Of a DNA stretch of 64,000 nt, positions 9,053-17,642 are shown one piece after another. The DNA comes from Bacillota bacterium (GTDB lineage: Bacteria; Bacillota; Clostridia; Tissierellales; Sedimentibacteraceae), in contig JAEWJT010000011.1 in NCBI GenBank assembly GCA_023386345.1, forward strand, positions 124,001 to 188,000. Direction: 5' to 3'. A model generated the notes under the pieces. It was not told the DNA's origin. It worked only from the letters and a program-made list of their open reading frames with translations, and made no database searches. Position 1 is the first letter of the stretch. Each line of letters begins with the position of its first letter. The translations under genes and the position numbers were made by a program.

Positions 9053-9766
9053 ATGAAAAAGATTATTATAAGTTGTATATGTGTAATTATTATTATTTTA
9101 GTTATGTTTCAATTTGCATTTTTTTCTAAGTTTAATAGTGAAATTTTAGAACAGATAAATATTAATTTTCTTACTGAAATAATGGGTGTAGCATTTACAT
9201 TTTTATTAGTTGATGAAATACTTAAAAGAAATGAGAAAAATAGCAAATCAAATTTTGTCAAGAAAATAATAAAAAATGAATTGAAGTCAGTATTAAATAA
9301 TATATCTATTATATTTATTACGTTTGTAACAAAAACACCGCCTCAAATGACTGAAGAAAATGACAGTTTTGAAAAATTATTAAATGACATATTGCAAAAT
9401 ATAGACAAGTATGTTCACAGTAATTTCATTAGGAATAATATAAGTGTACTTATACCGGCATTTAAAGATGGTGAAATAACCGGAGCTAATAAATCCTATA
9501 ATTATCAAGAATATTGTATAATATTTAAGGAGACTACTAAAAACAGTATAAATAATTTTATAATTAAATATATAGTTAAACTTCCTGACGATATAATAAT
9601 GAATCTATCTACTATAAATAATATTGTTCTAAGTCCTATTTTTTCAACTGCTATGGAACATGGTATTCCTCTTGATGTTTCAAATGCTGAGTTTAATCCA
9701 GAAGATTTCAAAAAACCATTGAGGCAGTATGGTAGTTGTTTATTGGAGTTATATAAATACATATAA
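9053..9766 (+). CDS. Membrane-anchored protein of unknown function (cassette 3)
   Basis: The 237-residue protein is not recognised. It begins with a hydrophobic helix (about 4-27, IIISCICVIIIILVMFQFAF). A second weaker hydrophobic stretch (about 42-58, EIMGVAFTFLLVDEIL) follows. The rest is a charged, mostly helical soluble domain rich in Lys, Asn and Ile. This suggests a short double-pass or N-terminally anchored cytoplasmic protein. AAGAAAGGA precedes the ATG. It is the sole gene of its cassette, and no enzyme motif was found. Confidence 0.75.
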   Translation: MKKIIISCICVIIIILVMFQFAFFSKFNSEILEQININFLTEIMGVAFTFLLVDEILKRNEKNSKSNFVKKIIKNELKSVLNNISIIFITFVTKTPPQMTEENDSFEKLLNDILQNIDKYVHSNFIRNNISVLIPAFKDGEITGANKSYNYQEYCIIFKETTKNSINNFIIKYIVKLPDDIIMNLSTINNIVLSPIFSTAMEHGIPLDVSNAEFNPEDFKKPLRQYGSCLLELYKYI

Positions 9767-9810
9767 GATTTACATTGCAAAAGAAGATAAAAAGTGTGAA
9801 AACTAAAATC

Positions 9811-9957
9811 GTCTAACAATATGTTCACGCAAGGGTCTTAGGTGGAACGTTCAAGGGGACGAGTCAGACCACATCACTTCACCAGGTGTGACCACCGTAA
9901 AGACGGTCTATCTTTTGGGTCAGGTTAAGCGACGTCGTGAACACAGAGACGTTATCT
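9811..9957 (+). repeat. attC3, long type (147 bp)
   Basis: R' is GTCTAAC at 9811 and R'' is GTTATCT at 9951. Its interior is nearly identical to that of attC2 (ATGTTCACGCAAGGGTCTTA, CACTTCACCAGGTGTGACCA). R' matches the cassette start GTTAGAT at 6 of 7 positions. Confidence 0.9.
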
Positions 9958-10051
9958 GCAATTGAAAACTCATATCAGAGTATTTCTATGGGGATATATC
10001 AAAGCATATAGAATAAAAATGTAGTATGTAAAATGAAAGGGGATATTTAGA

Positions 10052-10525
10052 TTGAAAAGAATGAAATATATATTATATATTTTTTTGATATGTTTATTAG
10101 TCACTAGTTGTAGTTCAATTGATAAAGAAATTAAAATAGAGAGTATGGCTAATCATAAAAATATTAAAGAAGAGTTAGAATATAGAAGTATAAAGATGGA
10201 ATTTGAATTATTAGATGGTGAAGACATAAGAAGTTTTGAAGTGAAAAAGAATAAATCCTATAAATTTGATATTGAATATGTTATTACTGAAGGTACGTTG
10301 ACATTAGAATTTAGAGATTCAAAAAACAATAAGATAAAAGAAATAGTTATAACGGATAGTGAATATAAAAACGAAGTCGAATTACTAAAGAAGAAAAACC
10401 CAGAGACAAGCGATATTCAAATATATGCTTTTGGGACTAATTTAAGATTAAAAAGTAGTGATAATCAGATAAAAATTGTTTTAATAGGTGATAATGCTAA
10501 GGGGAAAATTAGTATAAATTGGTAA
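10052..10525 (+). CDS. Putative lipoprotein (cassette 4)
   Basis: The 157-residue protein has a typical lipoprotein signal: positive start KRMK, hydrophobic YILYIFLICLL, then lipobox VTSC with Cys at about residue 20. The mature part is a small beta-rich domain with no recognised family. The TTG at 10052 is chosen because AAAGGGG lies 9-10 bases upstream; an ATG at 10061 would start MKYILY and is possible. The protein would be anchored to the outer face of the membrane. It is the only gene of its cassette. Confidence 0.75.
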   Translation: MKRMKYILYIFLICLLVTSCSSIDKEIKIESMANHKNIKEELEYRSIKMEFELLDGEDIRSFEVKKNKSYKFDIEYVITEGTLTLEFRDSKNNKIKEIVITDSEYKNEVELLKKKNPETSDIQIYAFGTNLRLKSSDNQIKIVLIGDNAKGKISINW

Positions 10526-10586
10526 AAGATTGTTTAAAATGGTTTGATAAAATTACTGAAAGTTTTGGGTGTGAGTTTTAAACTGT

Positions 10587-10733
10587 AGATAACAACGTGT
10601 TCATGCAAGGGTCTTAGTGGGAACGGTAAAGGATCAAGTCATATCACGTCTTTTCACCGGGTACAAGCACCGCCAAGACTGTCTAGTATTAGGGTAAGGT
10701 TCAGCGATATTGTGAACACAAGAGATGTTAGAT
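10587..10733 (+). repeat. attC4, long type (147 bp)
   Basis: R' is AGATAAC at 10587 and R'' is GTTAGAT at 10727. R' is the exact complement of the unusual cassette start GTTATCT at 9951. The interior is more diverged than in attC2 and attC3 (GTGTTCATGCAAGGGTCTTA). Confidence 0.9.
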
Positions 10734-10988
10734 GACATCACATGCTAGTAAAAAGCAAAAATAGGGTGCAATATGGAGCAATATAAAATTACTGAAATTA
10801 AAATAAGTTATTTCGCTAGCTATCAATCATGCAGAAAATAATAATTATGAAATTATATATTCCATTGATTTGTTTATTGTGCAGTATTGCAAGAAAAAAC
10901 AGGTGTATTAGGTAAACTTAGCCTTAAGTTGAATATTAATTTAGATGAACTTAATTAAGTAGCAGCTAAGTTATACAGGACTTAAAGA

Positions 10989-11618
10989 AATACACATTAC
11001 CTTTTTAGTTGCAAAGTTTCTAATGGAACAGTTGAAATTATCGAAAAAGCACAATCTACCATGAACAGGTATGGACAGATATTCTTGAACGAAGGGTATG
11101 TCATACAATCTTTATTTTAACTTAATAATGAAGTTAGCAATTTTATTAATAAGGAGGATAAGGAATTAATTCTTGATATTACAACAACTTGTCATGATCT
11201 AGCAGTATCGTTATAGACATATGAAGAAGTGCCGCTAGAACATATTAATTTTGAAGTAAAGCAGGCTGAAAAATCGGATTTTGAAGAAGTATATAATTTT
11301 ATAGTAAGTGAATTCAGCCAGGGGTGGGCAGATAATGTTAAGAAGGGGTTTGATATGGAAATCATACCCGTATACATTGCTATCATGGACAACAAAATAA
11401 TCGCCTTTTTAGCATATGACTTGACGAATAAAAGCGTATTTGGTCCTATGGGTACTATGAGAGGCAATAGAACTAGGCAGGTTGGGTATTCGATTTTACA
11501 TAGTTGCCTTAAGGATATGAAGAGAAAAGGCTATAAGTATGTAATAATTGATGAAGCAGATCCTATAGAATTTTATGAAAAATCATGAGGAGCTGTTGTA
11601 ATATTTAGAGGTTTTTAA
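10989..11618 (+). pseudogene. Broken GNAT-type acetyltransferase gene (cassette 5)
   Basis: One frame reads through a long protein interrupted by TAA at 11118, TAG at 11214 and TGA at 11586. The last stop falls inside EFYEKS-stop-GAVVIFRGF, where GNAT proteins usually continue with CGA. The longest intact piece (11229-11588, 119 residues) shows a GNAT-like core with VYIAIMDNKIIAFLAYDL and a variant acetyl-CoA loop MRGNRTRQVGYSILHSCL. Upstream coding is recognisable back to about 10989 (CKVSNGTVEIIEKAQS). A plausible original ATG at 10773 is separated from it by stops and frame changes. Residual SLFxLNNEVSNFINKED and CHDLAVSL segments suggest an N-terminal domain that is not identified. The gene is non-functional as read. 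Confidence 0.7.
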
Positions 11619-11672
11619 TAGATAATAATTAGAATATAGTTTTATCCATTGAATATTTCCGCACGAGATGTC

Positions 11673-11767
11673 AGCTAACAGGATATTTCCGACATTCATC
11701 AGCCTTAAGATTGGATAGTTGGGAAGTGCGTAAGCTGATGAACATCGGAAACACGCAAATGTTAGAA
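11673..11767 (+). repeat. attC5, short type (95 bp)
   Basis: R' is AGCTAAC at 11673 and R'' is GTTAGAA at 11761. The arms TTTCCGACATTCATCAGC and GCTGATGAACATCGGAAA are complementary except at CA/CA, the same unpaired position as in attC1. R' matches the cassette start at 6 of 7 positions. Confidence 0.85.
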
Positions 11768-11841
11768 GAAAGTAGCATGTTGATGCCTGATTTAGTTGTT
11801 AGGTCTTATTAGTAATAGCTTATTTTATAATGGAGGATATT

Positions 11842-12450
11842 TTGAAAGTATCAGAATTAAATTATGAGGATTTAAATAAAGAATATATTGATAAAATTTT
11901 ATATGATGGAATAATTGATGATGGTAAAATTGGAAATTGTATTTTGGTTTTTGGTAGTAGGAGTGCACCCAAATATAGAATACCAAAAGCAGTTGAATTA
12001 TACAAAATTGGTAGAGCAAAAAAGATAATTTTATCAGGTGGTAAATTAATTGAGTGTAATGGTGAAATAAAAACTGAGGCTAATATTATGAAAGAGAAGG
12101 CTGTGGAACTTGGAGTAAATAAGGATGATATTGTAGAAGAAGTATTTTCTATAAAAAATACAAAAGAAAATGTTTTGGGATCCTTATTGATATTAGATAG
12201 AGAATTTGGATTAAATAATATAAAAAGAATATTAGTTGTTTCAACTTCTTATCATATGAGAAGATGTATAAAAATGTTAGAAACATATATGCCAGATTGG
12301 ATACAATTTTCAATGTGTGGAGCTAATGATTCAAATACAAAACGAGATAATTGGTATTTAAATGATGAAGGATATAAAAGAGCTAAACTAGAAGCATATA
12401 AAATAATATGTTATATAAGAGAAGGTAGTATAAAAGATTTTGAAATATAG
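11842..12450 (+). CDS. DUF218/YdcF-SanA-like protein (cassette 6)
   Basis: The protein has DUF218 landmarks: ILVFGSRSAPKYRIPKA near the N-terminus, KIILSGGKL, TEANIMKEKAVELGV, KNTKENVLG, and RILVVSTSYHMRR. DUF218 proteins include SanA and YdcF, linked to envelope integrity and SAM binding, but their reaction is not established. It lacks the transmembrane segment of SanA-type members and looks cytoplasmic. TTG at 11842 is chosen because GGAGG ends five bases upstream. An ATG at 11830 is in frame but overlaps that ribosome site. Only the start choice is uncertain. Confidence 0.8.
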   Translation: MKVSELNYEDLNKEYIDKILYDGIIDDGKIGNCILVFGSRSAPKYRIPKAVELYKIGRAKKIILSGGKLIECNGEIKTEANIMKEKAVELGVNKDDIVEEVFSIKNTKENVLGSLLILDREFGLNNIKRILVVSTSYHMRRCIKMLETYMPDWIQFSMCGANDSNTKRDNWYLNDEGYKRAKLEAYKIICYIREGSIKDFEI

Positions 12451-12484
12451 TAGTGATTAGTAAAGAAGTGAATATGTTACCAAC

Positions 12485-12629
12485 ATCTAACAAAATGTTA
12501 GCTCAAGGGTCTTAGGGGAGCGTCAAGAGAGAACATCAAACCACAGCACTTCACCGGGTGTGATCAGCGCCAAAATGGTCTAGCTTTTTGGTCCGGTTCG
12601 GGAGAGTTGTGAACACGGAGGCGTTAGAT
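12485..12629 (+). repeat. attC6, long type (145 bp)
   Basis: R' is ATCTAAC at 12485 and R'' is GTTAGAT at 12623. The interior is recognisable but with substitutions (ATGTTAGCTCAAGGGTCTTA). R' matches the cassette start GTTAGAA at 6 of 7 positions. Confidence 0.9.
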
Positions 12630-12752
12630 AAAAGATTGATATAATTTCAGAGTATTGCCTTAGGGTCAAATTGAATATAGTTTAGATGTATTAAATATTT
12701 AGTAAGTTATTAAAGATTATTTGTATTTTCCTCATAAGAAGGAGTTGATTTT

Positions 12753-13589
12753 ATGAAAAGAACCATATGGTTATGTGGGATATTACTATGCCTATTACTG
12801 ACTTATGGTCATTATGAGATACCACCCTCCGAGCAGACAATACTTTTGAGCAATGAAAAACAGGAGTATGTCAAAAGGTATACGGATTTTTTGCTCCATA
12901 CTGATATTGATGCAGGTAATGATTTTCCCATTAGGAGTTATTATTTATTCGATTTAAATTTTGATAATATACCTGAGCTTGGAGTTTTTCATGATTCAGG
13001 GGGATCGCTGGGAGGATATTTTACATATTACTGCTTTGATGGAAATGAAATTGTGGCTGTATTAACTGATAATAATGAGCCTGCAAGAATCTCAAGCTAT
13101 ACGCAAATACTTTCCGACTCTGAAAATAAGAAAGTATATTTGCTGAAGGAAATATATCTGCTTCAGGGAAATCCAAACGGTACTTATGGGTATATAAGAG
13201 AAATAATAAATCAAAACGGCATACCTTGTGTTTATGATATTTTAAGTTTGGAGGTTAATCAGGAAAGCAATTTGGAAAAACACTATGGGAAAATTTATGA
13301 ATGCGAAAATGACTATTTGTCTGATGTTGAACTTTACGATTGCTTGATAACTCAATATTATTTCGAAGGTAAATGGAACGAAATCTCGTCTGATGAGTAT
13401 CTGAAGCTTAAAAAGGAGTTGATATCAGAAGAGAACGCCTTTGTGGATTTGCGTGACATAGGCGTACATATCTTATTGAGTGAGTCAACAGATGAGTTGA
13501 TAGATGTAAATGGACAATATAAAAATATACAAATTACAGAGGAAGAAATTGATATGTTGTTCTTAAAGTGGTTTAAATATATTGAATAG
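12753..13589 (+). CDS. Secreted protein of unknown function (cassette 7, first gene)
   Basis: The 278-residue protein begins with a signal-peptide-like segment (KRTIWLCGILLCLLLTYG). A mature acidic, aromatic-rich domain follows, with motifs such as YLFDLNFDNIPELGVF and GSLGGYFTYYCFDGNEI. FDLNFDNIPELG-type sequences are seen in Gram-positive extracellular proteins of unknown function, so export is likely, but the family is not assigned. AAGGAG lies upstream of the ATG. It shares its cassette with the downstream P-loop gene; no attC separates them. Its codon use resembles its neighbours. Confidence 0.75.
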   Translation: MKRTIWLCGILLCLLLTYGHYEIPPSEQTILLSNEKQEYVKRYTDFLLHTDIDAGNDFPIRSYYLFDLNFDNIPELGVFHDSGGSLGGYFTYYCFDGNEIVAVLTDNNEPARISSYTQILSDSENKKVYLLKEIYLLQGNPNGTYGYIREIINQNGIPCVYDILSLEVNQESNLEKHYGKIYECENDYLSDVELYDCLITQYYFEGKWNEISSDEYLKLKKELISEENAFVDLRDIGVHILLSESTDELIDVNGQYKNIQITEEEIDMLFLKWFKYIE

Positions 13590-13700
13590 TATGAGTATAA
13601 TACGAAGCATTTAAAATTTTATTAATATTTATTTATGTATGTAATATTTAAATGGTTATTAAATTAATAAAGCTATTTATATAACAGGAGGTAATAGATA

Positions 13701-14273
13701 ATGAAAAAGCATATTATAATTTCCGGAGTACCTCGTGCGGGGAAAAGTACAGTTTCACAGGAAATTTCAAAGAGGTATGGTTATCAACATATAAGTATGG
13801 ACTCGGTTATTGCCGGAATCGAGAGTGTTTTTCCTGAGACTGGTATTGATTCTGATTCAAATGTACCTCCTATTGACAATCTTTTTCAAATAAGCAAAAA
13901 AATTGCACCGTTTATTAGAGCCATGATGGATAGCGGTGAATATGAAGAACTTGATTATGGTATGGTAATTGATGTATATCAACTTTTGCCACAAGATTAT
14001 GTAAAATACATTGATAAATCAATTTGTGATATTTTTTACTTTATAACAGCGGATGTAACTCCTGAAGAAAGATTCGTTATGCTGAAAAATTATGATACTT
14101 CTAAAGATTATACATTTTACAAAACCGATGATGAAAATAAGAGCGATTGTATTTCCATTGTAGAAATAAGCAAGTTATTAAAAGAACAATGTACACAGTT
14201 CGAATTGCCTTGCTTTGAAACATCAAGAAAAAGAACTACTGTAATTGATGAGTTTATAAAATCAATCCAGTAG
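13701..14273 (+). CDS. P-loop kinase-like protein (cassette 7, second gene)
   Basis: The 190-residue protein begins with IIISGVPRAGKSTVSQEIS. The GVPRAGKS sequence at residues 9-16 is a P-loop of the adenylate/shikimate kinase-like type. SMDSVIAGIE supplies an acidic residue in the position expected for substrate or Mg binding. A lid-like region and FITADVTPEERFVML follow. The likely role is ATP-dependent phosphorylation of a small molecule, with unknown substrate. CAGGAGG precedes the ATG. The 111 bases before it hold no attC but resemble the 3' part of the cassette 2 leader, suggesting this gene once formed its own cassette. Confidence 0.75.
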   Translation: MKKHIIISGVPRAGKSTVSQEISKRYGYQHISMDSVIAGIESVFPETGIDSDSNVPPIDNLFQISKKIAPFIRAMMDSGEYEELDYGMVIDVYQLLPQDYVKYIDKSICDIFYFITADVTPEERFVMLKNYDTSKDYTFYKTDDENKSDCISIVEISKLLKEQCTQFELPCFETSRKRTTVIDEFIKSIQ

Positions 14274-14415
14274 CTTATATTATGAGCATAACCTATAGTA
14301 TAAATGGTACTTTGATCAATAAATATTTTTTATTATTTAAATGTATAATAGTTGAATTAGTTATTTGGAAGTTTTTTTAATAGTTTATAAAGTCAAGGGT
14401 GTTATATTGCCACAA

Positions 14416-14560
14416 CATTAATAATATGTTCACGCAAGGGTCTTAGAGAAATGTCAAGGAAGAAAGTCAGACCATATTCTTTTGCAGGTTGTGAACACTG
14501 CCAAGTCGTTCTAGCTATACTGTCCGGCCCAGTGACATCGTGAACACAGAGAGATTATGT
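14416..14560 (+). repeat. attC7, long type, decayed (145 bp)
   Basis: The interior is of the long type (AATATGTTCACGCAAGGGTC at the left, CGTGAACACAGAGA at the right). R' has decayed to CATTAAT and R'' to ATTATGT, with the first G lost. The TTATGT part still pairs with R' of the following cassette. Confidence 0.8.
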
Positions 14561-14628
14561 AACATTGCACACTATTTTTACAAGCAGAGATTATTTATAT
14601 AATAGGGAAAAGAATTGTGAGGAAAAAT

Positions 14629-15549
14629 ATGAACTATCAAAAGGATAATACATGGAGAAGTATTCAAAGCTTTCTACCTGTTGAAAATAGGTTAACAGAA
14701 TATAATATGCCTCACGAATTTATTGTTGAGTTTGATAACATAAAAATACATATTGATTATTATAAAGCTGAAAACCCAAAAGCAACAGTTATTCTTTTTC
14801 ATGGTGTCGGTGGAAATGGAAGATTACTATCTTTTATTGCTGTGCCATTATGCAAAATGGGATATGAAGTAATCTGTCCTGATTTACCTCTTTATGGATA
14901 CACTGAATATACAGGTAGAGTATCATATATGACTTGGGTGGATTATGGAGTGAAAATTGTTGAGCATTTTAAAAAAAATAATATCCCTCTGTTTCTATTT
15001 GGATTAAGTGCAGGAGGAATGCTTGCATACCAAATTGCTTGTAATTATGATGGGATTAATGGTGTGTTAGTAACATGCTTATTAGATCAACGGATTCCAA
15101 CAGTAACAAAGAATACAGCAAGCAATCCACTTGTGGCAAGTGTGGGGAAATTCTTCTTAAAGTTATTTTACAGACCATTTTACAATTTTAGAATTCCAAT
15201 GAAATATGTTTGCAATATGAGTGCAATTGTAAACAATGAAACACTTGCTCATTTGCTCATGCTAGACAAGAAATCTTCTGGTGTAAAAGTAACTCTTGAA
15301 TTTTTGTATACAATGCTTAATCCGAGGATAGAAATAGAAGCTAATCAATTTAACAAATGTCCATTTTTGCTTGTGCATCCTGAAAATGATAAGTGGACCG
15401 ATGTATCTTTGAGTCGATTATTTTTTGACCAACTATCTTGTGAAAAAGAACTAAAGATTTTAAATGGAGCAGGACATTTTCCAATAGAACCAGAAGGCTT
15501 AAAACAATTGGAAGAATATTGTTTGGAGTTTTTAAGTAAGTATAGGTGA
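14629..15549 (+). CDS. Alpha/beta hydrolase (cassette 8)
   Basis: A serine hydrolase of about 306 residues. ILFHGVGGNG forms the oxyanion-hole region. The nucleophile is Ser at about 127 in GLSAGG, an acid is likely in PENDKWTD, and the catalytic His is about 283 in GAGHFP. The layout fits lysophospholipase/monoacylglycerol-lipase-like cytoplasmic enzymes; the substrate is unknown. ATG at 14629 has GAGGA close upstream. GTG at 14617 is a possible alternative adding four residues. Sole gene of its cassette. Confidence 0.8.
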   Translation: MNYQKDNTWRSIQSFLPVENRLTEYNMPHEFIVEFDNIKIHIDYYKAENPKATVILFHGVGGNGRLLSFIAVPLCKMGYEVICPDLPLYGYTEYTGRVSYMTWVDYGVKIVEHFKKNNIPLFLFGLSAGGMLAYQIACNYDGINGVLVTCLLDQRIPTVTKNTASNPLVASVGKFFLKLFYRPFYNFRIPMKYVCNMSAIVNNETLAHLLMLDKKSSGVKVTLEFLYTMLNPRIEIEANQFNKCPFLLVHPENDKWTDVSLSRLFFDQLSCEKELKILNGAGHFPIEPEGLKQLEEYCLEFLSKYR

Positions 15550-15593
15550 TGAGTATAATCTTATAAACATTGGCAACTTTAGGGTGCTACGTC

Positions 15594-15696
15594 ACATAAC
15601 AAAGTACTCCTGTACGCTACGAACATTGAAATCTTCTGATGAAGGAGAAGTTTTTTGGTTCGCTTCAGCGACGTCGTGAACACAGGTACTTTATAC
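15594..15696 (+). repeat. attC8, intermediate type (103 bp)
   Basis: R' is ACATAAC at 15594 and R'' is TTTATAC at 15690. Outer arms AAAGTACTCCTGT and ACAGGTACTTT pair. The right side (TTCAGCGACGTCGTGAACAC) matches the long family, whereas the left and middle do not. R' is exactly complementary to this cassette's start, TTATGT at 14555. Confidence 0.8.
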
Positions 15697-15758
15697 TAAA
15701 ATATATAAAATACTGTTTTAAGTAATCAAACATTTATATAGCAAAAAAAGGAGTTAAT

Positions 15759-16682
15759 ATGAATACAGAAGAAATTAAAAAGTCAAGAGAAGATGTTAAT
15801 ATTGAAGATAATATAAAATTGGTTTATCAACATCCAAAAATATTTTCTAAATATTATATTATTTATCATGGACAAAAGTATTGCAATTATTATTTCAGAA
15901 GTTCACCGGATACGCTATTAGAAAAAGCTGAATTTATGGATTGTGGTTATTTTATTATTAAAGATGATAGTATTATAGGTGGAGTTTTCTTGAAGCCAAA
16001 CTTTATGTCCGATTTATTTATTGTGCCACCTTTTAATGATTATAATTATATAGCTGAAAAGATATTAAATTATTTGAAAGTAATATCAAATATTAAAGAA
16101 AATATATTTCTCCAGGAAATATTAGAAACTTATGTACCTTATTATGAAAGTAAAGGATATACAGTATGTGAAGATGGTTATTGGATGATTAGACCTACAG
16201 AAGCTATGGATGCGATTTTGCCGGATAATTACGAATCAAGGGCTGTGATTGAAGAGGATAAAAATAAGATTGCAGATGTAATAATATCGGCATACAGTGC
16301 TAATCCATGCTTTAAATTTGTTGATAGTAAAGAAAATTATATAAAACACGTTGAAGGATTTATTAAGAATAGTAAAGATAATGAAGTTATTTATAACAGT
16401 TCAAGAATAGTTATTCACAAAGCTACAAATGATGTAGTTGGAGTATGCTTACATATGGAGTTTGAAGGATTTCCATTGATTATGAGTTTTGCTATAAAAC
16501 CTGAACATCAAGGTGTGTTTATTGGAAGTTATTTGATAAAGCACTCAATTAATTATACAAGTAAAGCATATTCTGCTATCAGATTATATGTTTTTAATAA
16601 TAACGCAGCTATAGATATTTATGAACATATGGGTTTCATCAAATACAAAACACTGAATGATATGCAATTATTTAATGAATAG
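15759..16682 (+). CDS. GNAT-family acetyltransferase (cassette 9)
   Basis: The 307-residue protein has a C-terminal GNAT domain (about 165-305). It shows VVGVCLHMEFEGFPLIMSFAI, the acetyl-CoA binding loop PEHQGVFIGSYLIKHS and the closing element NNAAIDIYEHMGF. Residues 1-160 look like a degenerate second GNAT-like half (FIIKDDSIIGGVFL, YYESKGY). GNAT enzymes move an acetyl group from acetyl-CoA to an amine; the acceptor is not predictable. AAAAAAGGAG lies before the ATG. It is the sole gene of its cassette. Confidence 0.8.
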   Translation: MNTEEIKKSREDVNIEDNIKLVYQHPKIFSKYYIIYHGQKYCNYYFRSSPDTLLEKAEFMDCGYFIIKDDSIIGGVFLKPNFMSDLFIVPPFNDYNYIAEKILNYLKVISNIKENIFLQEILETYVPYYESKGYTVCEDGYWMIRPTEAMDAILPDNYESRAVIEEDKNKIADVIISAYSANPCFKFVDSKENYIKHVEGFIKNSKDNEVIYNSSRIVIHKATNDVVGVCLHMEFEGFPLIMSFAIKPEHQGVFIGSYLIKHSINYTSKAYSAIRLYVFNNNAAIDIYEHMGFIKYKTLNDMQLFNE

Positions 16683-16716
16683 CTTTTAATTGCGGTATTA
16701 AGTTATAAATTACATC

Positions 16717-16863
16717 GTAGAACAAATATGTTCATATAATGGTCTTAGAGGGAACGTTGGTAGGTAAATTAAGACCACATTCCTTCCCTATGTACAAGTA
16801 CCTCCAAGATGGGATAACTGTGATGTCAGGCCTAGCGACATCATGAACATAGGGACTTTAGAG
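16717..16863 (+). repeat. attC9, long type, decayed (147 bp)
   Basis: R' is GTAGAAC at 16717 and R'' is TTTAGAG at 16857, with G replaced by T. The interior is diverged (ATGTTCATATAATGGTCTTA, ACATCATGAACATAGGGAC). R' differs by one base from the complement of the cassette start TTATAC. Confidence 0.8.
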
Positions 16864-16957
16864 TAAAGTATCATATCATTTCAAAGAGTAATTTTGAGGT
16901 TAATAATAACTTGATAAATATAGAATTTTATAATATGAAAGTAGGAAGTGAAAAAAT

Positions 16958-17611
16958 ATGAATATAATTTTATCTGTTATTGGAGTAGTTGGCGGCATAC
17001 TATGTGCTATAGCCGATATGTTATTAGATATTAAAGGAAAGGATAATAAAAAGTGCGGATCAAAGAATATTTTAGATTCAAACTGGGAAAAGATGCCGAA
17101 TTGGCGTTTTATATCTTCAAGTATCATTGTAATGTTTGCAGTACCTATGTATAGTATGGGTATAATATCATTAGGAAATCAAATTAGTATACATAATGAA
17201 GTATTGGGATATGCCTTGAAATTGTCAATATTTATAGGAGCAATGGGAGGTTTTTTTATACATACTTTTATTTGTGTAATTCCTATTATTTATAAAGAAA
17301 TAATGAAAAGTAATAATTTTGAACTTGCTGACAGAACAATATCTCAAGCATTTAATATAGTAAAAATACCATTTTTTGTATTGTACTTAGTTTTAATGCT
17401 GTTTCCTACATCAATAGTTTGTTATGCAATTATTACGAAGCTCTTAAATGTTCCGTTTTGGTTTATATTACTTAATCCTGTGATATTTCAAATTATTGGT
17501 TGGATTTTAAGAGCCATTAAAAAAGAGTGGTTTTATGAAGTTCCTTCTATTTGTGCTGCAAGTTTAGGATTGGCTATGTTTGGCATTATTGGTATAGTAA
17601 ATTTAATTTAA
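16958..17611 (+). CDS. Multi-pass membrane protein of unknown function (cassette 10)
   Basis: The 217-residue protein has about six hydrophobic helices: near 4-22, 55-75, 90-112, 135-155, 160-178 and 195-215. The second is preceded by NWRFISSSI. The loop after helix 1 holds DMLLDIKGKDNKKCGSKN. It looks like a uniform small integral membrane protein without transporter or enzyme motifs that can be named. GTAGGAAG lies about ten bases before the ATG. It is the sole gene of its cassette. Confidence 0.75.
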   Translation: MNIILSVIGVVGGILCAIADMLLDIKGKDNKKCGSKNILDSNWEKMPNWRFISSSIIVMFAVPMYSMGIISLGNQISIHNEVLGYALKLSIFIGAMGGFFIHTFICVIPIIYKEIMKSNNFELADRTISQAFNIVKIPFFVLYLVLMLFPTSIVCYAIITKLLNVPFWFILLNPVIFQIIGWILRAIKKEWFYEVPSICAASLGLAMFGIIGIVNLI

Positions 17612-17642
17612 GAAACCTTTTGGAGTGTATGATATATACCAC

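Noticed and set aside
11229..11588. Intact short GNAT gene of 119 residues
   Set aside because: Coding similarity continues both upstream across a TAG and downstream across a TGA, so the piece is an internal fragment of a broken gene.
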